Origin: Liolophura sinensis
Taxonomy: Eukaryota > Mollusca > Polyplacophora > Chitonida > Chitonidae
NCBI RefSeq assembly: GCF_032854445.1
Contig: NC_088295.1
Coordinates: 29,320,470 to 29,384,469 of the forward strand
Direction: 5' to 3'
DNA: 64,000 nucleotides
The notes under the pieces are model-generated. The model worked only from the letters and a program-made list of their open reading frames with translations, did not search any database and was not told the origin of the DNA. Position numbers and translations under genes: made by a program. Below, in pieces: positions 34,401 to 43,069 of the stretch. The stretch's first letter is position 1; the number at the start of each line of letters is the position of its first letter.

Positions 34401-36745
34401 ATTACAAAGTACCAATATCTAGGTTAGCCTCAGTTTTCATACAGATTAATTACAAAGTACCAATATCTAGGTTAGCCTCAATTTTCATACAGATTAATTA
34501 TAAAGTACCAATATCTAGGTTAGCCTCAATTTTCATACAGATTAATTACAAAGTACCAATATCTAGGTTAGCCTCAATTTTCGTACAGATTAATTATAAA
34601 GTACCAATATCTAGGTTAGCCTCAATTTTCATACAGATTAATTACAAAGTACCAATATCTAGGTTAGCCTCAGTTTTCATACAGATTAATTACAAAGTAC
34701 CAATATCTAGGTTAGTCTCAATTTTCATACAGATTAATTACAAAGTACCAATATCTAGGTTAGCCTCAGTTTTCATACAGATTAATTACAAAGTACCAAT
34801 ATCTAGGTTAGCCTCAATTTTCATACAGATTAATTACAAAGTACCAATATCTAGGTTAGCCTCAATTTTCATACAGATTAATTACAAAGTACCAATATCT
34901 AGGTTAGCCTCAGTTTTCATACAGATTAATTACAAAGTACCAATATCTAGGTTAGTCTCAATTTTCATACAGATTAATTACAAAGTACCAATATCTAGGT
35001 TAGCCTCAGTTTTCACACAGATTAATTACAAAGTACCAATATCTAGGTTAGCCTCAATTTTCAATGTTACACAGTATGTAGTCAATCAATGTTTATTCCA
35101 TCTGAATTCAAGAATTCTCATCACATACTCACACATGACATGAATCTAGACTTTATAAAAGTCCATTAACTGAGTAATCAAGGATTCTAAATGTCCCAAA
35201 TTTTCAATATTTTTTTCAACATTGTTTGTTTGTAAGTCTATATTCAGAATCACCAGTTTTTTTTATAATACCTTCATTAAAGAACAGCCAGGTGGAGTTG
35301 GATCAGGTCTGGAAACAGCCTCAAACAAGATGTATTGATTCCCATCTGCTTTTACTTCCTCTGGAGACACCCCCATGTATAATGTCCAGCCTTTCAAGTC
35401 AAGAACAGTCTGAAAGAAAAATAGTTTGTATGGTCTATCGATATACAAGAGCAGTTTCCAGTGTGTTGTTTACTCACAGAGCAAGGCTGTACAAAAAGTG
35501 AGATCATATGTACACGTACACCAGATTGCAGATCTAGCATATATTCATTTAACTAACCATTAGAAGGCAAAAGAAAATGACTAACAGAATTTATATTGAA
35601 GTTTATCTGAATGCAGTTTCATGTGGCAAATTAAGAGTTAAGATGTAAGAAGAATAAATTAGTTTAGAATAATCACACAGAGTAAAATGTCACACATGTA
35701 CAGGTATCTGTATAAGAATTCTTCATATGTCACCTTAAGGTGACAAGTTTATTTTGTCTTTTACGCCTAAGCTGACATTAAAAACATCCTAGAAAAAAAA
35801 TAAAAATAAAATTGAAAATCCATTTCTCTTTTTTGGCCCAAGTACAATGGGTTTTTTTTCAATGATTTTTTCTGTTTTCTTTTTTAAAGGCTTTTTGATC
35901 ATGTAGATCAGTTTTTAACAGGAACAATAGCTGGGAAAGCCCACATGTCCCACAAATTAGATGATAGTATAATTTCAGTTTTGCTTTTATTTTTCTACCC
36001 TCCTCTGATAGTGAAAAGGGATTCATTCTGCTCATATGACAAAAATTTGGCAAAGGCCTAATGTGAATAATATTTTATTATTTATTCATTTGAATGGAGT
36101 TTTACGTCATACTGAAGAATATTTCCCTTTTACGACAGCAGCCAGCATTATGGTGGGAGGGGAAGAGCCCAGGGGAAACCTACGACCATCTGCAGATTGC
36201 TGGCAGACCTCCCCACGTATGGCCAGAGAGAAGCCAACTTTAGCTGGATTTATTTATTTATTTATTTGATTGGTGTTTTACACTGTACTCAAGAATATTT
36301 CACTTATACGACGGCGGCCAGCATTATGGTGGGTGGAAACCGGGCAGAGACCGGAGGAAACCCACGACCATCCTCAGGTTACTGTCAGACCTTCCCACAT
36401 AGTCAGCCACACTTGAGCTGGACTTGATCTCACTACAACTGCATTGATGGGTGGCACCTTGGTCATTGCTGGCATGTGAATTATAATTCAGCAACATCAG
36501 TTCCATACCTTTGGTCCCACCTCCACTCTGCCTTCACTCTCAGTCACCAGCTCCAAGGCCTCATTATTAGGCACTCTCTGAAACACTGACCCACCGGCAG
36601 AGTCAGCATACGCCGAGCCTTGAATAGCACTAATACTCGAATGTCGACACAAACTTCGCATCAATCGGAAAAATTTCATTCTTCTCCTCCGGTTCTTCCA
36701 TTTCAGAACAAAGCTCAGATAGGCATAGACAAGAGTGAAGAGCAT
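13312..36745 (-). CDS. HLCS: holocarboxylase synthetase / biotin protein ligase (12 coding exons, complete)
   Basis: Joins biotin to lysines of biotin-dependent carboxylases via biotinyl-5'-AMP. Twelve coding exons with GT-AG borders join without a phase conflict into about 884 residues (exons listed separately). Seen in order: a short hydrophobic N-terminus followed by RRRR; a variable acidic region; an N-terminal BPL_N-like domain (NILIYCGKK... GGKVLSFCSS); a linker; then the catalytic core with GRGRGGNAW at about 663-671 (the GRGRxG adenylate-binding loop), KWPND at about 725-729 with the catalytic-type lysine, GCGFNVSNSNPTIC at about 757-770, and the C-terminal cap ending DGNTFDMLRNL. The order and spacing match animal HLCS, and the length is close to the long mammalian isoform as I recall it. 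Start: the first in-frame ATG, at 36745; a GTG 57 nt upstream also lies in the open frame. Introns are loaded with tandem arrays. The intron before the GRGRGG exon carries seven extra copies of its acceptor. Confidence 0.95.
13949..13972. repeat. poly-A run
   Basis: Uninterrupted run of more than 20 A on the plus strand inside HLCS intron 11. No element was recognised upstream of it. Confidence 0.85.
14720..14845. repeat. dispersed non-coding repeat fragment
   Basis: Contains CCAGTTTCATCAAAATCGGC followed by AGTAGTTTGGAAGGAGATG and ACAAAATCATGTCTACAG. This resembles a stretch I have seen scattered widely in molluscan introns. Boundaries are approximate. Confidence 0.4.
14847..14872 (+). repeat. 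G-run (GGGGTGGGGTG then 17 G)
   Basis: Homopolymeric guanine tract on the plus strand within the intron, C-rich in the HLCS transcript sense. It could form a G-quadruplex on the non-transcribed strand. Confidence 0.85.
17491..17763 (-). mobile_element. SINE family A, near full length
   Basis: Plus strand begins with (TTTA)n and ATTTGATTGGTGTTTTATGC. It passes through AAGAATATTTCACTTATAC and GGCCAGCATTATGGTG, and ends at the tRNA-like head (GAACTCACAGC-type B box complement, then GCTAACC A-box complement and GGAGGCCC). It sits inside HLCS intron 11 in the same sense as the gene. Confidence 0.85.
17906..18119 (-). CDS. HLCS: HLCS exon 11
   Basis: Enters phase 1, completing a glycine codon, and encodes CGFNVSNSNPTICISDI, then the helical region with LINEFQKNG and the LYYKYWLH motif. 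It leaves in phase 2 at CACAG|GTGAGG. It matches the end of the HLCS catalytic domain. Confidence 0.95.
18597..18615. repeat. poly-C run
   Basis: Nineteen consecutive C on the plus strand, so a G-run in the HLCS transcript sense, in intron 10. Confidence 0.85.
18830..19135. repeat. dispersed repeat with internal duplication
   Basis: The block ATAAGGAAAATGGCTATTTGGTTACCATAAC recurs slightly changed about 135 bp later. It is followed by GGAAAACTATTGGAGTTATAGCCCGAACACAGACGGACAAAATCG-like sequence, a phrase typical of widely scattered non-coding repeats in bivalve and gastropod introns. Boundaries approximate. Confidence 0.45.
20757..22781. repeat. 88/82-bp minisatellite, about 23 units
   Basis: Unit core GACACAGAAAGAGTGGGCAC followed by AACAAAGTGTGTATGCCACA, GAATGTATGTGCTACATAAG, GCATACAGAACAGATACATG and TACATGTT. 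Some units lack one TACATG, which gives the 82-bp form. Substitutions cluster at a few positions (CACAACAAAG or CACCACAAAG, GCCACAG or GTCACAG, CATAAG or CACAAG). Both strands have long open frames through the array, but these are by-products of the repeat. Confidence 0.95.
22931..23067. repeat. 39-bp tandem repeat, about 3.5 units
   Basis: Units of the form TCCTGCATTAACTGAGTTCA followed by GATCCTACAGTAACTGAGA. It lies about 150 bp beyond the 88/82-bp array in HLCS intron 10. Confidence 0.9.
23327..23590 (-). mobile_element. SINE family A, near full length
   Basis: Same architecture as the copy at 17491: tail complement TATTTATTTGAATAGTGTTT, body AAGAATATTTCACTTATAAG, and head complement ending GCTAACCCCCTCAACCACAGAGGCC. 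Located in HLCS intron 10. Confidence 0.85.
26373..26487 (-). CDS. HLCS: HLCS exon 10 (KWPND catalytic motif)
   Basis: Enters phase 0 after acceptor TTTTGTAG. Encodes DVDLRVKWPNDIYFGQSMK then LGGVIVTSSVTNGVMHALV, and leaves in phase 1 at GTGG|GTAAG. The KWPND lysine is the residue that contacts biotin and ATP in the BirA/HLCS family. Confidence 0.97.
26488..28769 (-). other. HLCS: HLCS intron 9
   Basis: About 2.3 kb, nearly half of it the 22-bp array at 27059-28070. The rest is AT-rich with no recognised feature. Confidence 0.7.
27059..28070. repeat. 22-bp minisatellite, about 46 units
   Basis: Unit AGGATGGTCAGATGAGGCATAT, with common variants CACAT, CATACAG and CATATTGG. A few units show a small deletion or a GTCACATAAGATG insertion near 27765. 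The array lies in HLCS intron 9. Confidence 0.95.
28770..28930 (-). CDS. HLCS: HLCS exon 9 (second half of the GRGRGG loop)
   Basis: Enters in phase 1 after acceptor ATCCCCAG, completing glycine 665, and starts RGGNAWISPVGCAMF. Ends QLKPYQ in phase 0 at TCAG|GTAAAC. It carries the second half of the adenylate-binding loop and the following helix. Its first 40 or so nt and its acceptor are the source of the tandem array upstream. Confidence 0.96.
28931..29470 (-). repeat. 74-bp tandem array copying the HLCS exon 9 acceptor and exon start, seven extra copies
   Basis: Each unit holds the complement of about 33 nt of intron end (GTTCTAATTGTCAGTTACAT then CTGTTATCCCCAG) plus about 41 nt of exon start. 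Units begin on the plus strand near 28964, 29027, 29101, 29175, 29249, 29323 and 29397. The unit at 29175 is identical to the genuine acceptor and the first exon bases. The array lies wholly in intron 8, upstream of the used exon in transcript sense. Confidence 0.92.
29558..29625 (-). CDS. HLCS: HLCS exon 8 (first half of the GRGRGG loop)
   Basis: Enters in phase 2 after TTCTGCAG. Encodes MMFSLPSDVGLVAIAGRQTS then GRG, and leaves in phase 1 at GGGAGAG|GTATAA. Matches the conserved HLCS strand leading into the adenylate-binding loop. Confidence 0.95.
29626..30124 (-). other. HLCS: HLCS intron 7
   Basis: About 500 bp, nearly half made of a SINE family A copy at 29773-29980. Confidence 0.7.
29773..29980 (-). 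mobile_element. SINE family A, head truncated
   Basis: Tail complement TTTATTTATTTTTTTGATTGG, then a duplicated ACTCAAGAATATATACTCAAGATT segment, GGTGGGAGGAAACCGGGCAG and GAACTCACAGCGATC. The sequence stops just past the B box complement, so the A-box end is absent. Confidence 0.8.
30125..30405 (-). CDS. HLCS: HLCS exon 7
   Basis: Phase 0 to 2, 93 codons plus 2 nt. Encodes a variable linker and then FFTHLKTESLGQVILYTDVV with PTTMTLIDG. This is the start of the catalytic core, equivalent to the LGKVI...EVTPTTM segment of vertebrate HLCS. Confidence 0.95.
30406..30874 (-). other. HLCS: HLCS intron 6
   Basis: About 470 bp, with a SINE family A copy in the opposite sense at 30689-30860. Confidence 0.65.
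30689..30860 (+). mobile_element. SINE family A, internally deleted
   Basis: Plus-orientation head GGTGGTTAGC...CTCACCAATGCG, B box GTGAGTTCAAGTCCAGCTCATG, then an abrupt jump to ACTCCAACCAAATAAATAAAT. The central body found in full copies is missing. Confidence 0.8.
30875..31054 (-). CDS. HLCS: HLCS exon 6
   Basis: Phase 0 to 0, exactly 60 codons, with acceptor TTGTTCAG and donor AGAAG|GTATG. Encodes VYLDKDPGEMGISTKIFTLL and ends TPGILLAKQK. Corresponds to the VHLEL...LTPxYLL linker in vertebrate HLCS. Confidence 0.93.
31055..31877 (-). other. HLCS: HLCS intron 5
   Basis: About 820 bp of AT-rich intron without recognised repeats. Confidence 0.6.
31878..32758 (-). CDS. HLCS: HLCS exon 5 (large; acidic region and BPL_N-like domain)
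   Basis: 881 nt, entering in phase 1 after AATCAG and leaving in phase 0 at GTCACAG|GTATG. The first half is Ser/Glu/Asp-rich and poorly conserved. The second half has PPNILIYCGKKDSSRKFEGV, WKENSALLILSS and FRNGGKVLSFCSSLDNF, the N-terminal biotin-protein-ligase (glutaminase-like fold) domain. An acceptor 8 nt further in would leave a stop shortly after, so the CTGTACAG-containing start was chosen. Confidence 0.93.
32973..33026 (-). CDS. HLCS: HLCS exon 4, 54-nt symmetric exon
   Basis: Enters and leaves in phase 1 (ATTAG| then GCAAG|GTAATT). Encodes IQTSPMQMKAVNHLLKQ. It was placed because it is open, is bounded by splice signals and fits the phases on both sides. Skipping it also keeps the frame (exon 3 joins exon 5 directly), so it may be alternative. 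An acceptor 8 nt further in breaks the frame. A hairpin lies just upstream. Confidence 0.6.
33048..33101. repeat. hairpin just upstream of HLCS exon 4
   Basis: Plus-strand TTCATATACATGTGCGCTAT pairs with ATAGCGCACATGTACATGTATATGAA around a short loop. One arm has an extra TACATG. It ends about 20 nt from the exon 4 acceptor, where the pyrimidine tract is poor. Confidence 0.85.
33335..33488 (-). CDS. HLCS: HLCS exon 3
   Basis: Phase 0 to 1 (TTCTGTAG| and GACAA|GTAAG). Encodes VTDYGTPLAWKSGPPFNFLM, then MGMIDRRLTAEDNLDIQSLT. The YGTxxAWKSGPPFN stretch is a conserved N-terminal HLCS block. Confidence 0.9.
33585..33675 (-). mobile_element. SINE family A tail fragment
   Basis: TATTTATTTGTTTATTTCATTGG followed by AAAAATATTTCACTTAAACA; the element then decays. 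Head absent. Confidence 0.6.
33818..35063. repeat. 48-bp minisatellite, 26 units
   Basis: Unit ATTAATTACAAAGTACCAAT, then ATCTAGGTTAGCCTCAGTTT, then TCATACAG. Three main variants at the GT/GC-CTCA-A/G positions: T (GTCTCAA), G (GCCTCAG) and A (GCCTCAA). From left to right the units read TGTATTGTTGTAGAAAAGTGAAGTGA. Located in HLCS intron 2. Confidence 0.95.
35272..35409 (-). CDS. HLCS: HLCS exon 2
   Basis: Phase 0 to 0, exactly 46 codons, with acceptor TCTTTCAG and donor ATGAAG|GTATTA. Encodes TVLDLKGWTLYMGVSPEEVK and QYILFEAVSRPD, the N-terminal region of long HLCS isoforms. Confidence 0.88.
36070..36247 (-). mobile_element. SINE family A, first of a tandem pair
   Basis: ATTTATTCATTTGAATGGAG, GAAGAATATTTCCCTTTTACGAC, GGTGGGAGGGG...GAGCCCAGGGGAAACC, ending at AGCTGG, where the next copy begins. 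Confidence 0.8.
36248..36476 (-). mobile_element. SINE family A, second of a tandem pair
   Basis: TTTATTTATTTATTTGATTGGTGTTTTACACTGTACTC start, with body GACGGCGGCCAGCATTATGGTGGG and a decayed head. It abuts the copy at 36070, which suggests insertion of one into the other's head. Confidence 0.8.
36509..36745 (-). CDS. HLCS: HLCS exon 1 (start codon)
   Basis: 79 codons from ATG at 36743-36745 to donor ACCAAAG|GTATG. Begins MLFTLVYAYLSFVLKW followed by KNRRRR. The hydrophobic start and arginine run resemble the extended N-terminus of long vertebrate isoforms. It could act as a membrane anchor or targeting sequence; this is inference. The same open frame continues upstream to a GTG at 36802, which was not used. 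Confidence 0.82.
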
Positions 36746-39700
36746 GTTTGTAACTTGCAATTCTGGGTTGAATTCTGTCCTTCTCACATTAGAGATGTGC
36801 ACATCAGAGTTTGTGGAGAGTCATTGTAGTATTACTTCTGACGCCTGAAGAATGAGGAGACAGCTGGTCAGTAAATCATACATACTATGACATAATGACA
36901 TTAAATTTAAAATGTATATGTACAATGAGTACAAAATGCACAATACTAAGGCCCTACTTTCAGAGCACAGAAGTATCGATAGGCCTAATATAGGCTCTAC
37001 GGCAAATAATAAAATCACTAACTCGATCAGCATCGGTACCCAAATTTAATTCTAAAAGAAAAAAAAATCTGCTAATTTTCATTACCTGGCTGAATTATTT
37101 AATTTATGCCTTCTATCAGTTAATAAAGTAGAATGCCATTATGTACAACCGAAGTCGTATTCTGCACATATTTACATGGTGTCATGATTTTTCCAAAATT
37201 TTCAAATTTAACTCGTCTTTTATGCCTTTAATTTGCCTATAGGCCTACTGTTCTGTCATTGCCAATGTCAATCAGTCTTGCTTCTTGTCTCTTCGGTGTG
37301 ACAGAATTCAAGTTTATCAAAGCCAACCAGCAATGCAGACAAATGTACTGACCATCACTGCTACGCCACTTAACGAAAACACGATTCATACTATTACAAT
37401 GTCATTGTCGTGTAGCAATGTGACCCCATTAAAAGTGAAAATTGAAGTGGAAGCGACAAACGTGTTGATAAGCCCATTGTGCAATGGAGTTATGTCACTA
37501 AGCTAACAATGTAAGTAGAGTTACACAGTGTAGCCTTCACACAGTCATTTGAAACAAGTATTTCATTGTTTTCCTGACCGGCAAGTTGTTGTTGTTGTTC
37601 CGCTTACCAAAACATGTGCCTTTTATTCGTGAAATATTAAACGGGACATAACCGTACCTCTTCATGACGTCCAAAACTAGGAAATTACCTCCCCTTGTTT
37701 AAAGCCGTATGTCTCTCAATGCGGTACACCCACACTTGTACGCTTCGCCATCCAGTTATTTGCAATACATTTAATTCATAAAAAATAGTTTGATTTATTG
37801 GTTTAGAATATTTTTTGAACATTTAAAACATGTTTTATTGGATTTTTATTGTAGCCTTGTCTGACCACACAGGGAGCGGTGATGTCACTTAAGCTTTTTG
37901 GCACGTGACACACATAGGTTGCTATATTTAATCAATCCAAGTGCATCCTCATTTAGTGCCATGAATGCATTCAACGCATGGAACTGTGTCAAGACAAACA
38001 TAGTGCTGTGACGTCACTAATATCCTCTGGGTCCCAACAGAGGACCATAAAATCCTATGTTTTAAATGCATTTCAGTCGGTCAGAAAAATCTTTAAAAAT
38101 ATATCAAATTATTTTCCTGGAGAGTGTTTAATGGTCTTTCATCTGACAAATACTTTATTTTAGTGTTTTCTTTGCCTATAAAGCGCAATTAAGAAATATG
38201 TACTTTGGCATGCTCTACCCTGGAACAACGGTTGGCCTGAATCGTGCGAAATCATGAACAATGGGTTATGGATTTTTAAATGATGATATTTTTTTTTTAC
38301 TTTAACTACAGTATAGTTCTCGCAGTTTAATATTTGACATTATTTTGGACATTATTTTAGTAGTATGGCCTGTTCTATTCCTTTTTCCTAAACTATAGAA
38401 TATAGACATTTATTACTTTTCGAGTCCTGTGTAGACCCTACGACCACTAAGCCATACGCGTCTGCCTACCTGCAATGTGTATAAATGTAAATGTATAATT
38501 TCGAACCGACAAATTAATAATGGTTTTCATAATTTTCCCGACATAGACCTAGGGCCTATATACAGCTGTACGCTTTGGGTTACCTTAATACCTCAATCAT
38601 TATCAAACTACCACCAACCAGAATATACTTGCGTGGACATCTAAATTTACCTTTCCTAAAATCCTCCATCCTAGATTTATCCTCCAAAATCGTTTACAGA
38701 TTACCGTAAAGATTTGAGCGTCTTTATTAGATGCAAAAAAGCACAAGAGAGACAATGGCTGTTGGTGTGATTTAGAGAAGAAATATATATGTACGTGTAG
38801 GCCCATATACATGTAGGTATAGGGCTATATACATGTAATAACTCCCGACAACGATACAAAACTGTCCCGTCGATAGCTTATATAGTATATCTTGAAAACA
38901 TACATACACTTTAGGCATGCCTGATTTTAATTATTTTTTTTTGGAAAAATATTCTGAGATAAAAAGATCGAATCTTAAGACGTGACCATTGTATATATGA
39001 GGTGAATGCCCAGTTTAGGATTGCAGGATTGCTAACTTGTGCAGTTTCGCTTGCATCATAAGCTCGTTTCTAAAGACGCCTGTGTTACCCATTCTTTGGC
39101 ACTGACACTTATATTTTAATTAGACTTCTACAGAAGTACCCATTTATCATTTGTGATAATTTTGTGCAAGCAGCAGACGTCGGAAAGTGATCCATGGCGC
39201 CCACCACAAAGCCCGTCAACAGAGCCTCTGTTGTGGAATTCACACTTGTGCCACGGCTCTGGTGTTAATCCGCTCTGGGTAGGAACAAGTGTTGTAATGC
39301 AGCCTCACAAATGGAGACTCCCCCCACACCCCACCTTAAGGGGTGAACTCCACAGGGCTAATTGCTCTCAGACAACATAATATTGTTTTGCCCAAAGATG
39401 GAGGGTGTGAAGATATTCACCGTGTTGATCTATCGTTTTTGACACATCAATGGAAAGTGGATTGGCAGTAGCTATATTGCTATTTTATGAAATTCAACTG
39501 CAATTAGAGGAAGTGCTGTGGGTTTGCTTTGAGCAGAACCTATAATTAGGCGCGTACTGTATATAGGTTTACTTCCGGGAAAAGTCTTGTTGATATCAAT
39601 TGTGTTACATTACTACGATACATCTGTGAAGTATATGTTTTCCTTTTAAATATGGACAGATAATAAAAATACTTTTAAATATGGACAGATAATAAGAATA

Positions 39701-41490
39701 CTTTGAAAATCTGTGTATGGTAAAGAGTAATATATACGAGTAATTTAACAGCTAAAATTACCAGTTCTTTATACTTCTGAAAATTGTTAAATTTTCACAT
39801 GCGTTGGAAATTGTGTACAAAAGTCTATATAAAACATGTGCAGAAAACTCTGATGCTTGATTTGTAAATAAATGGAATTTGAATCCTCGGCTGTAAATAA
39901 TTTTCCTTTTCCGGAGGATTAAATTTAAATGGAGATTAATTTAGTATCACATGATTCTTGATCATACATAGCTACTGCATAACATCAGGAATTATTATAT
40001 ATTCCTTCTCGTTAACATGTACCACAATCCTACATATTTGCGTGCCATTGGTTTTAATGTATTTTAAGGATGAGGAATAAACATTATAAAAACCGACATA
40101 ATGCGAGATTTTCGATGAGTAAAAGAATTGTACACCAGTTTGTACACCAGTACTCATGCGCGAATACAGAGGTTAATACTATATATTGTTTGTTTACACT
40201 GCTGTGTTAAAACAGAATATTTTGGTGAATTCATCATTCAGTCTGGTGAATAAACGGCGAAATCAATTTCCAAATTAACTGAATCAATTAAGTTATTGTT
40301 TGTTAGTTATGGCTGGTCGGCTATTTTGTTTTTCTGTGTTTTATCGCTGCATAAATCCTTTTACCGATTGACATTGACTAAAGTAAGAAACGTAAATGTT
40401 TGAATACCTTGAGAAGGCATCATTGAGTTTTAATTTTCTGTCCTTTGGGTATCAGCAACAAAGAAAAATAAAACTAGCCGATGTGCAAACTGTATGAATA
40501 TGCGAAGAAACATTTACAGATAGCATAGTTCTCTTCAAAATTGCATTTGGTTGTTTCCTTGCCCAGAATTATTGCAAAAACTCGTGTAGGACTGTTATCC
40601 ACACTGTAAATCTACAACAAACATTGCTGGCCGGGTGGTTATTGAGACATCAATCCCTTGGCCAATCACATCAAGAATCTCAACCAACCGACCAATATTA
40701 ACCAACCAACCAATCTCAACCAACCAATCAATTACTCATCTCCCATCATCAAAGCTGTACATACATGTACCCCTCATTATCTTGCACCGCAAAATATTAA
40801 TGTAATGTAGGTCTAGTACTGTGCCTCACATACACGGTTTAACTATCTACCGGTTTACACTCTTTATATCAAATTAAGTATTCGTACCTCATTTGTGGTG
40901 AAGGTACACAATAAGTGCATCTATTCAGATTGTTTAAATTTTTAAAATAAAAATATTACACACAGATACTTTCAGCGCCTGCGTGTTCAAGGACGTAACC
41001 ACTAACATCATTGCATATCCCAGATTACAACAGTCTGAAACTTCCGTTGAAATAAGCTGAAGCCCTCAATAAATTTATATTTCCATATCAGACATTTTGA
41101 AACGATCATTCGTACTGGCCTAAGGTCCACGTACTCAAATAAGGTTTCCAAACTACAAACGAAAGTCTTTATGATGTAACTGTCTTTTATTAACTAATAT
41201 AGCGTGTAATGCATACACATATATATGCTTATGCAGGAAATTAAAGTTTTCCTCTTAAATCAGCATACCGAACTAAGATCAAATATAAATAAATAATCTT
41301 GAGTTCACCAAATCACCAATGAAATGTTAAACAACGTAATAATTAAAAACAGCTCCTGTAGGTGGTACCGCATTCTGTGGGTAAACGACGTTTTAGTCAA
41401 GAGAGAAAAAAATAAATCTTCTCACTTAATTAATCAATCTGTTAATCAATAACTTAATGATTAAATAATGGTTAGTTTATCAACAAAAGA
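36746..41490. other. interval between HLCS start and Olig-like gene 3' end
   Basis: Holds the unidentified HLCS promoter and 5' UTR. No TATA box or noncoding exon can be assigned. An open frame at 37285-37506 (plus strand) has no recognisable motif. A dispersed repeat lies at 37960-38200. Simple AACC/AATC-rich sequence occurs at 40660-40740. A short frame near 39194 (ATGGCGCCCACCACAAAGCC) is unrecognised. Confidence 0.45.
37960..38200 (+). mobile_element. solo copy of a dispersed repeat shared with 45598-46070
   Basis: Shares with 45890-46070 the ordered segments TGACGTC, GATGTTTTAAAA-like, AAATTATTTTCCTGGAGAGTGTT, TGGTCTTTC and AGTGTTTTCTTTGCCT. Contains a perfect TGACGTCA, which therefore may come from the repeat rather than from gene regulation. 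Confidence 0.6.
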
Positions 41491-41494
41491 TCAC

Positions 41495-41526
41495 TTTATT
41501 GCAAACTGATATTTCATATATTTATT
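41495..41526 (-). terminator. candidate polyadenylation signals of the Olig-like gene
   Basis: Two minus-strand AATAAA hexamers (41495-41500 and 41521-41526), about 600 nt beyond the stop codon. They give a plausible 3' UTR length; usage is not shown by the sequence. Confidence 0.4.
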
Positions 41527-42122
41527 GGGAAAAAGAACATGATGTTATCCACGAAATAATGGAATTTACGTTTTCGGAGCATAGTTCGATATAATTCTGG
41601 TAGCAATATACTCTTCATATCAAGTCTAAATTCAAATCATTCAACTTTTAAAACTTATAAATACGATTGCACGTGAATATGCGATTATAAAAAATATAAT
41701 ATAGACCATTCTGCTTTTACATACATAGCCACAAAATTAACTTGTGAGCGAAGCCAAAACGTTAACAAATTCCTTTACCGTTTACAGAGTGTATTAGAAA
41801 TATATAATCCATGGATTTATACTATAACATAGTATGAAGTCGACCATATTAAAATGTATATCCCTGTATCTCATTTTATACACATTTATGTACACTTTTG
41901 ATACAATTCATATCTAAAGACTTACATTCACACCACAATTCCCTTTTCAAACGCTCAAGTCAAAAAGTTCCTCCAAGGATATTCTTTCCACGGAATGTCT
42001 TCAGTATTATATATGATAAATCGAGCAGCACCATTACACTATATACACCGCATGTACACATTGTTTTTCAGGATCAGTGGATAAATCTGTCGTTTTGTAC
42101 ACATAAGGCCCATGTTTTGCTA

Positions 42123-42743
42123 TCAAACAGTCTTTGATCGCCCCTGACACTGGGTGCAGAAACACGGGAAACTGAAGGCACTACCGAAGGAGGACTTAGC
42201 CCCAACACTGCACACGGGAATCAGCGGAAGAGGTAATCGTCCCAGGGGTGGGAGACCAGGGTGTGGCAGTACCAGGGACTCCGCTCGCCTCTGAAGTGTC
42301 AGTTCTTGCACCATCTTCTTCATGTCGTCGATACTCTTATGAAGACTCTGAATATAGTTCTTTGCCAGTAAAAGCGTGGCCATCTTGGAGAGTTTCTTGA
42401 CGTTGGGTCCCGTCGAGTAAGGCATGACTTGTCTAAGGCCGTCCAAGGCGGAGTTTAGGTCGTGCATCCTCTGTCTCTCTCTCTTGTTGATAAGTAATCT
42501 CGCTTCATCTGCTTCATTCGGTGAAGCATCGCTGTCATCAGATTCGGAATGCTTTCGCTTTCGGGAACCCCTTAATGAATTTTCACTATACCTGAGTATA
42601 GGGGTTTCCTGCTGAGACTGGTCCTTGTTCGGCGTTGAAGTCCTCCTGCAGTCGAAACCAGCCTCACTATCGGAATTATCGACACAATTCTCCCCAGACG
42701 AAATGTCATCTTTTGGGACACCTGCCTTCCTTCCATCATCCAT
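42123..42743 (-). CDS. Olig-family bHLH transcription factor (single exon)
   Basis: 206 residues from ATG at 42741-42743 to TGA; a GTG three codons upstream is in frame but was not chosen. A nuclear DNA-binding factor. The N-terminus is Ser/Asp-rich, with a basic patch RGSRKRKH at about 58-65 as a likely nuclear signal. The bHLH spans about 84-138: basic part [12 protein letters not shown], helix 1 [12 protein letters not shown], a loop with GPNVKKLSK, helix 2 [25 protein letters not shown] and [15 protein letters not shown] are characteristic of the Olig/bHLHe22-23 group. GLRxVMPY and the GP loop favour Olig over bHLHe22. The C-terminus is Pro/Leu-rich and cysteine-containing. Being intronless is usual for this group. 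Members act in neural and glial fate in vertebrates; the role here is inferred only. Confidence 0.92.
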   Translation of the reverse strand: MDDGRKAGVPKDDISSGENCVDNSDSEAGFDCRRTSTPNKDQSQQETPILRYSENSLRGSRKRKHSESDDSDASPNEADEARLLINKRERQRMHDLNSALDGLRQVMPYSTGPNVKKLSKMATLLLAKNYIQSLHKSIDDMKKMVQELTLQRRAESLVLPHPGLPPLGRLPLPLIPVCSVGAKSSFGSAFSFPCFCTQCQGRSKTV

Positions 42744-43054
42744 GATGCTCACAATTTCCCACCAGTCTTAGGAGTTCACGTTTGTAAACTACTTCAAGGT
42801 CTGTAACAGCGCAGACGTTTGTCAAGCTCCTAATGATTCCGGCTTCCTGCTGTATCTGTAGTAGCTGATGTAGAGTCAAGAAAACAGGCGATACTTCAGT
42901 CGAATACTATTCTGACACCTTCGGTAATGGAACACTTACAGGTATCCTTCGTCCTAGGACCAATGGTGCAGTTTTTATCTGTCATCAACGGCGAGTAAAG
43001 AATTTTCTCTTAAGGTGCACACACAGGCATTCTCATTGGTGGATTTTGCTCAAG

Positions 43055-43062
43055 CTTAAATA
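43055..43062 (-). promoter_or_regulatory. TATA-like box upstream of the Olig-like gene
   Basis: Minus-strand GTATTTAAGCTTG about 310 nt upstream of the start codon, spaced for a 5' UTR of roughly 280-290 nt. It is only a sequence resemblance. Confidence 0.3.
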
Positions 43063-43069
43063 CCTCATT

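Larger units (their letters stand above)
35410..36508 (-). other. HLCS: HLCS intron 1
   Basis: About 1.1 kb, with two SINE family A copies head-to-tail at 36070-36247 and 36248-36476. No exon is seen. Confidence 0.65.

Noticed and set aside
37285-37506. 73-codon plus-strand frame just upstream of HLCS, possible divergent gene
   Set aside because: Starts at an ATG-less or weak context, has no homologous motif, and no splice partners are visible.
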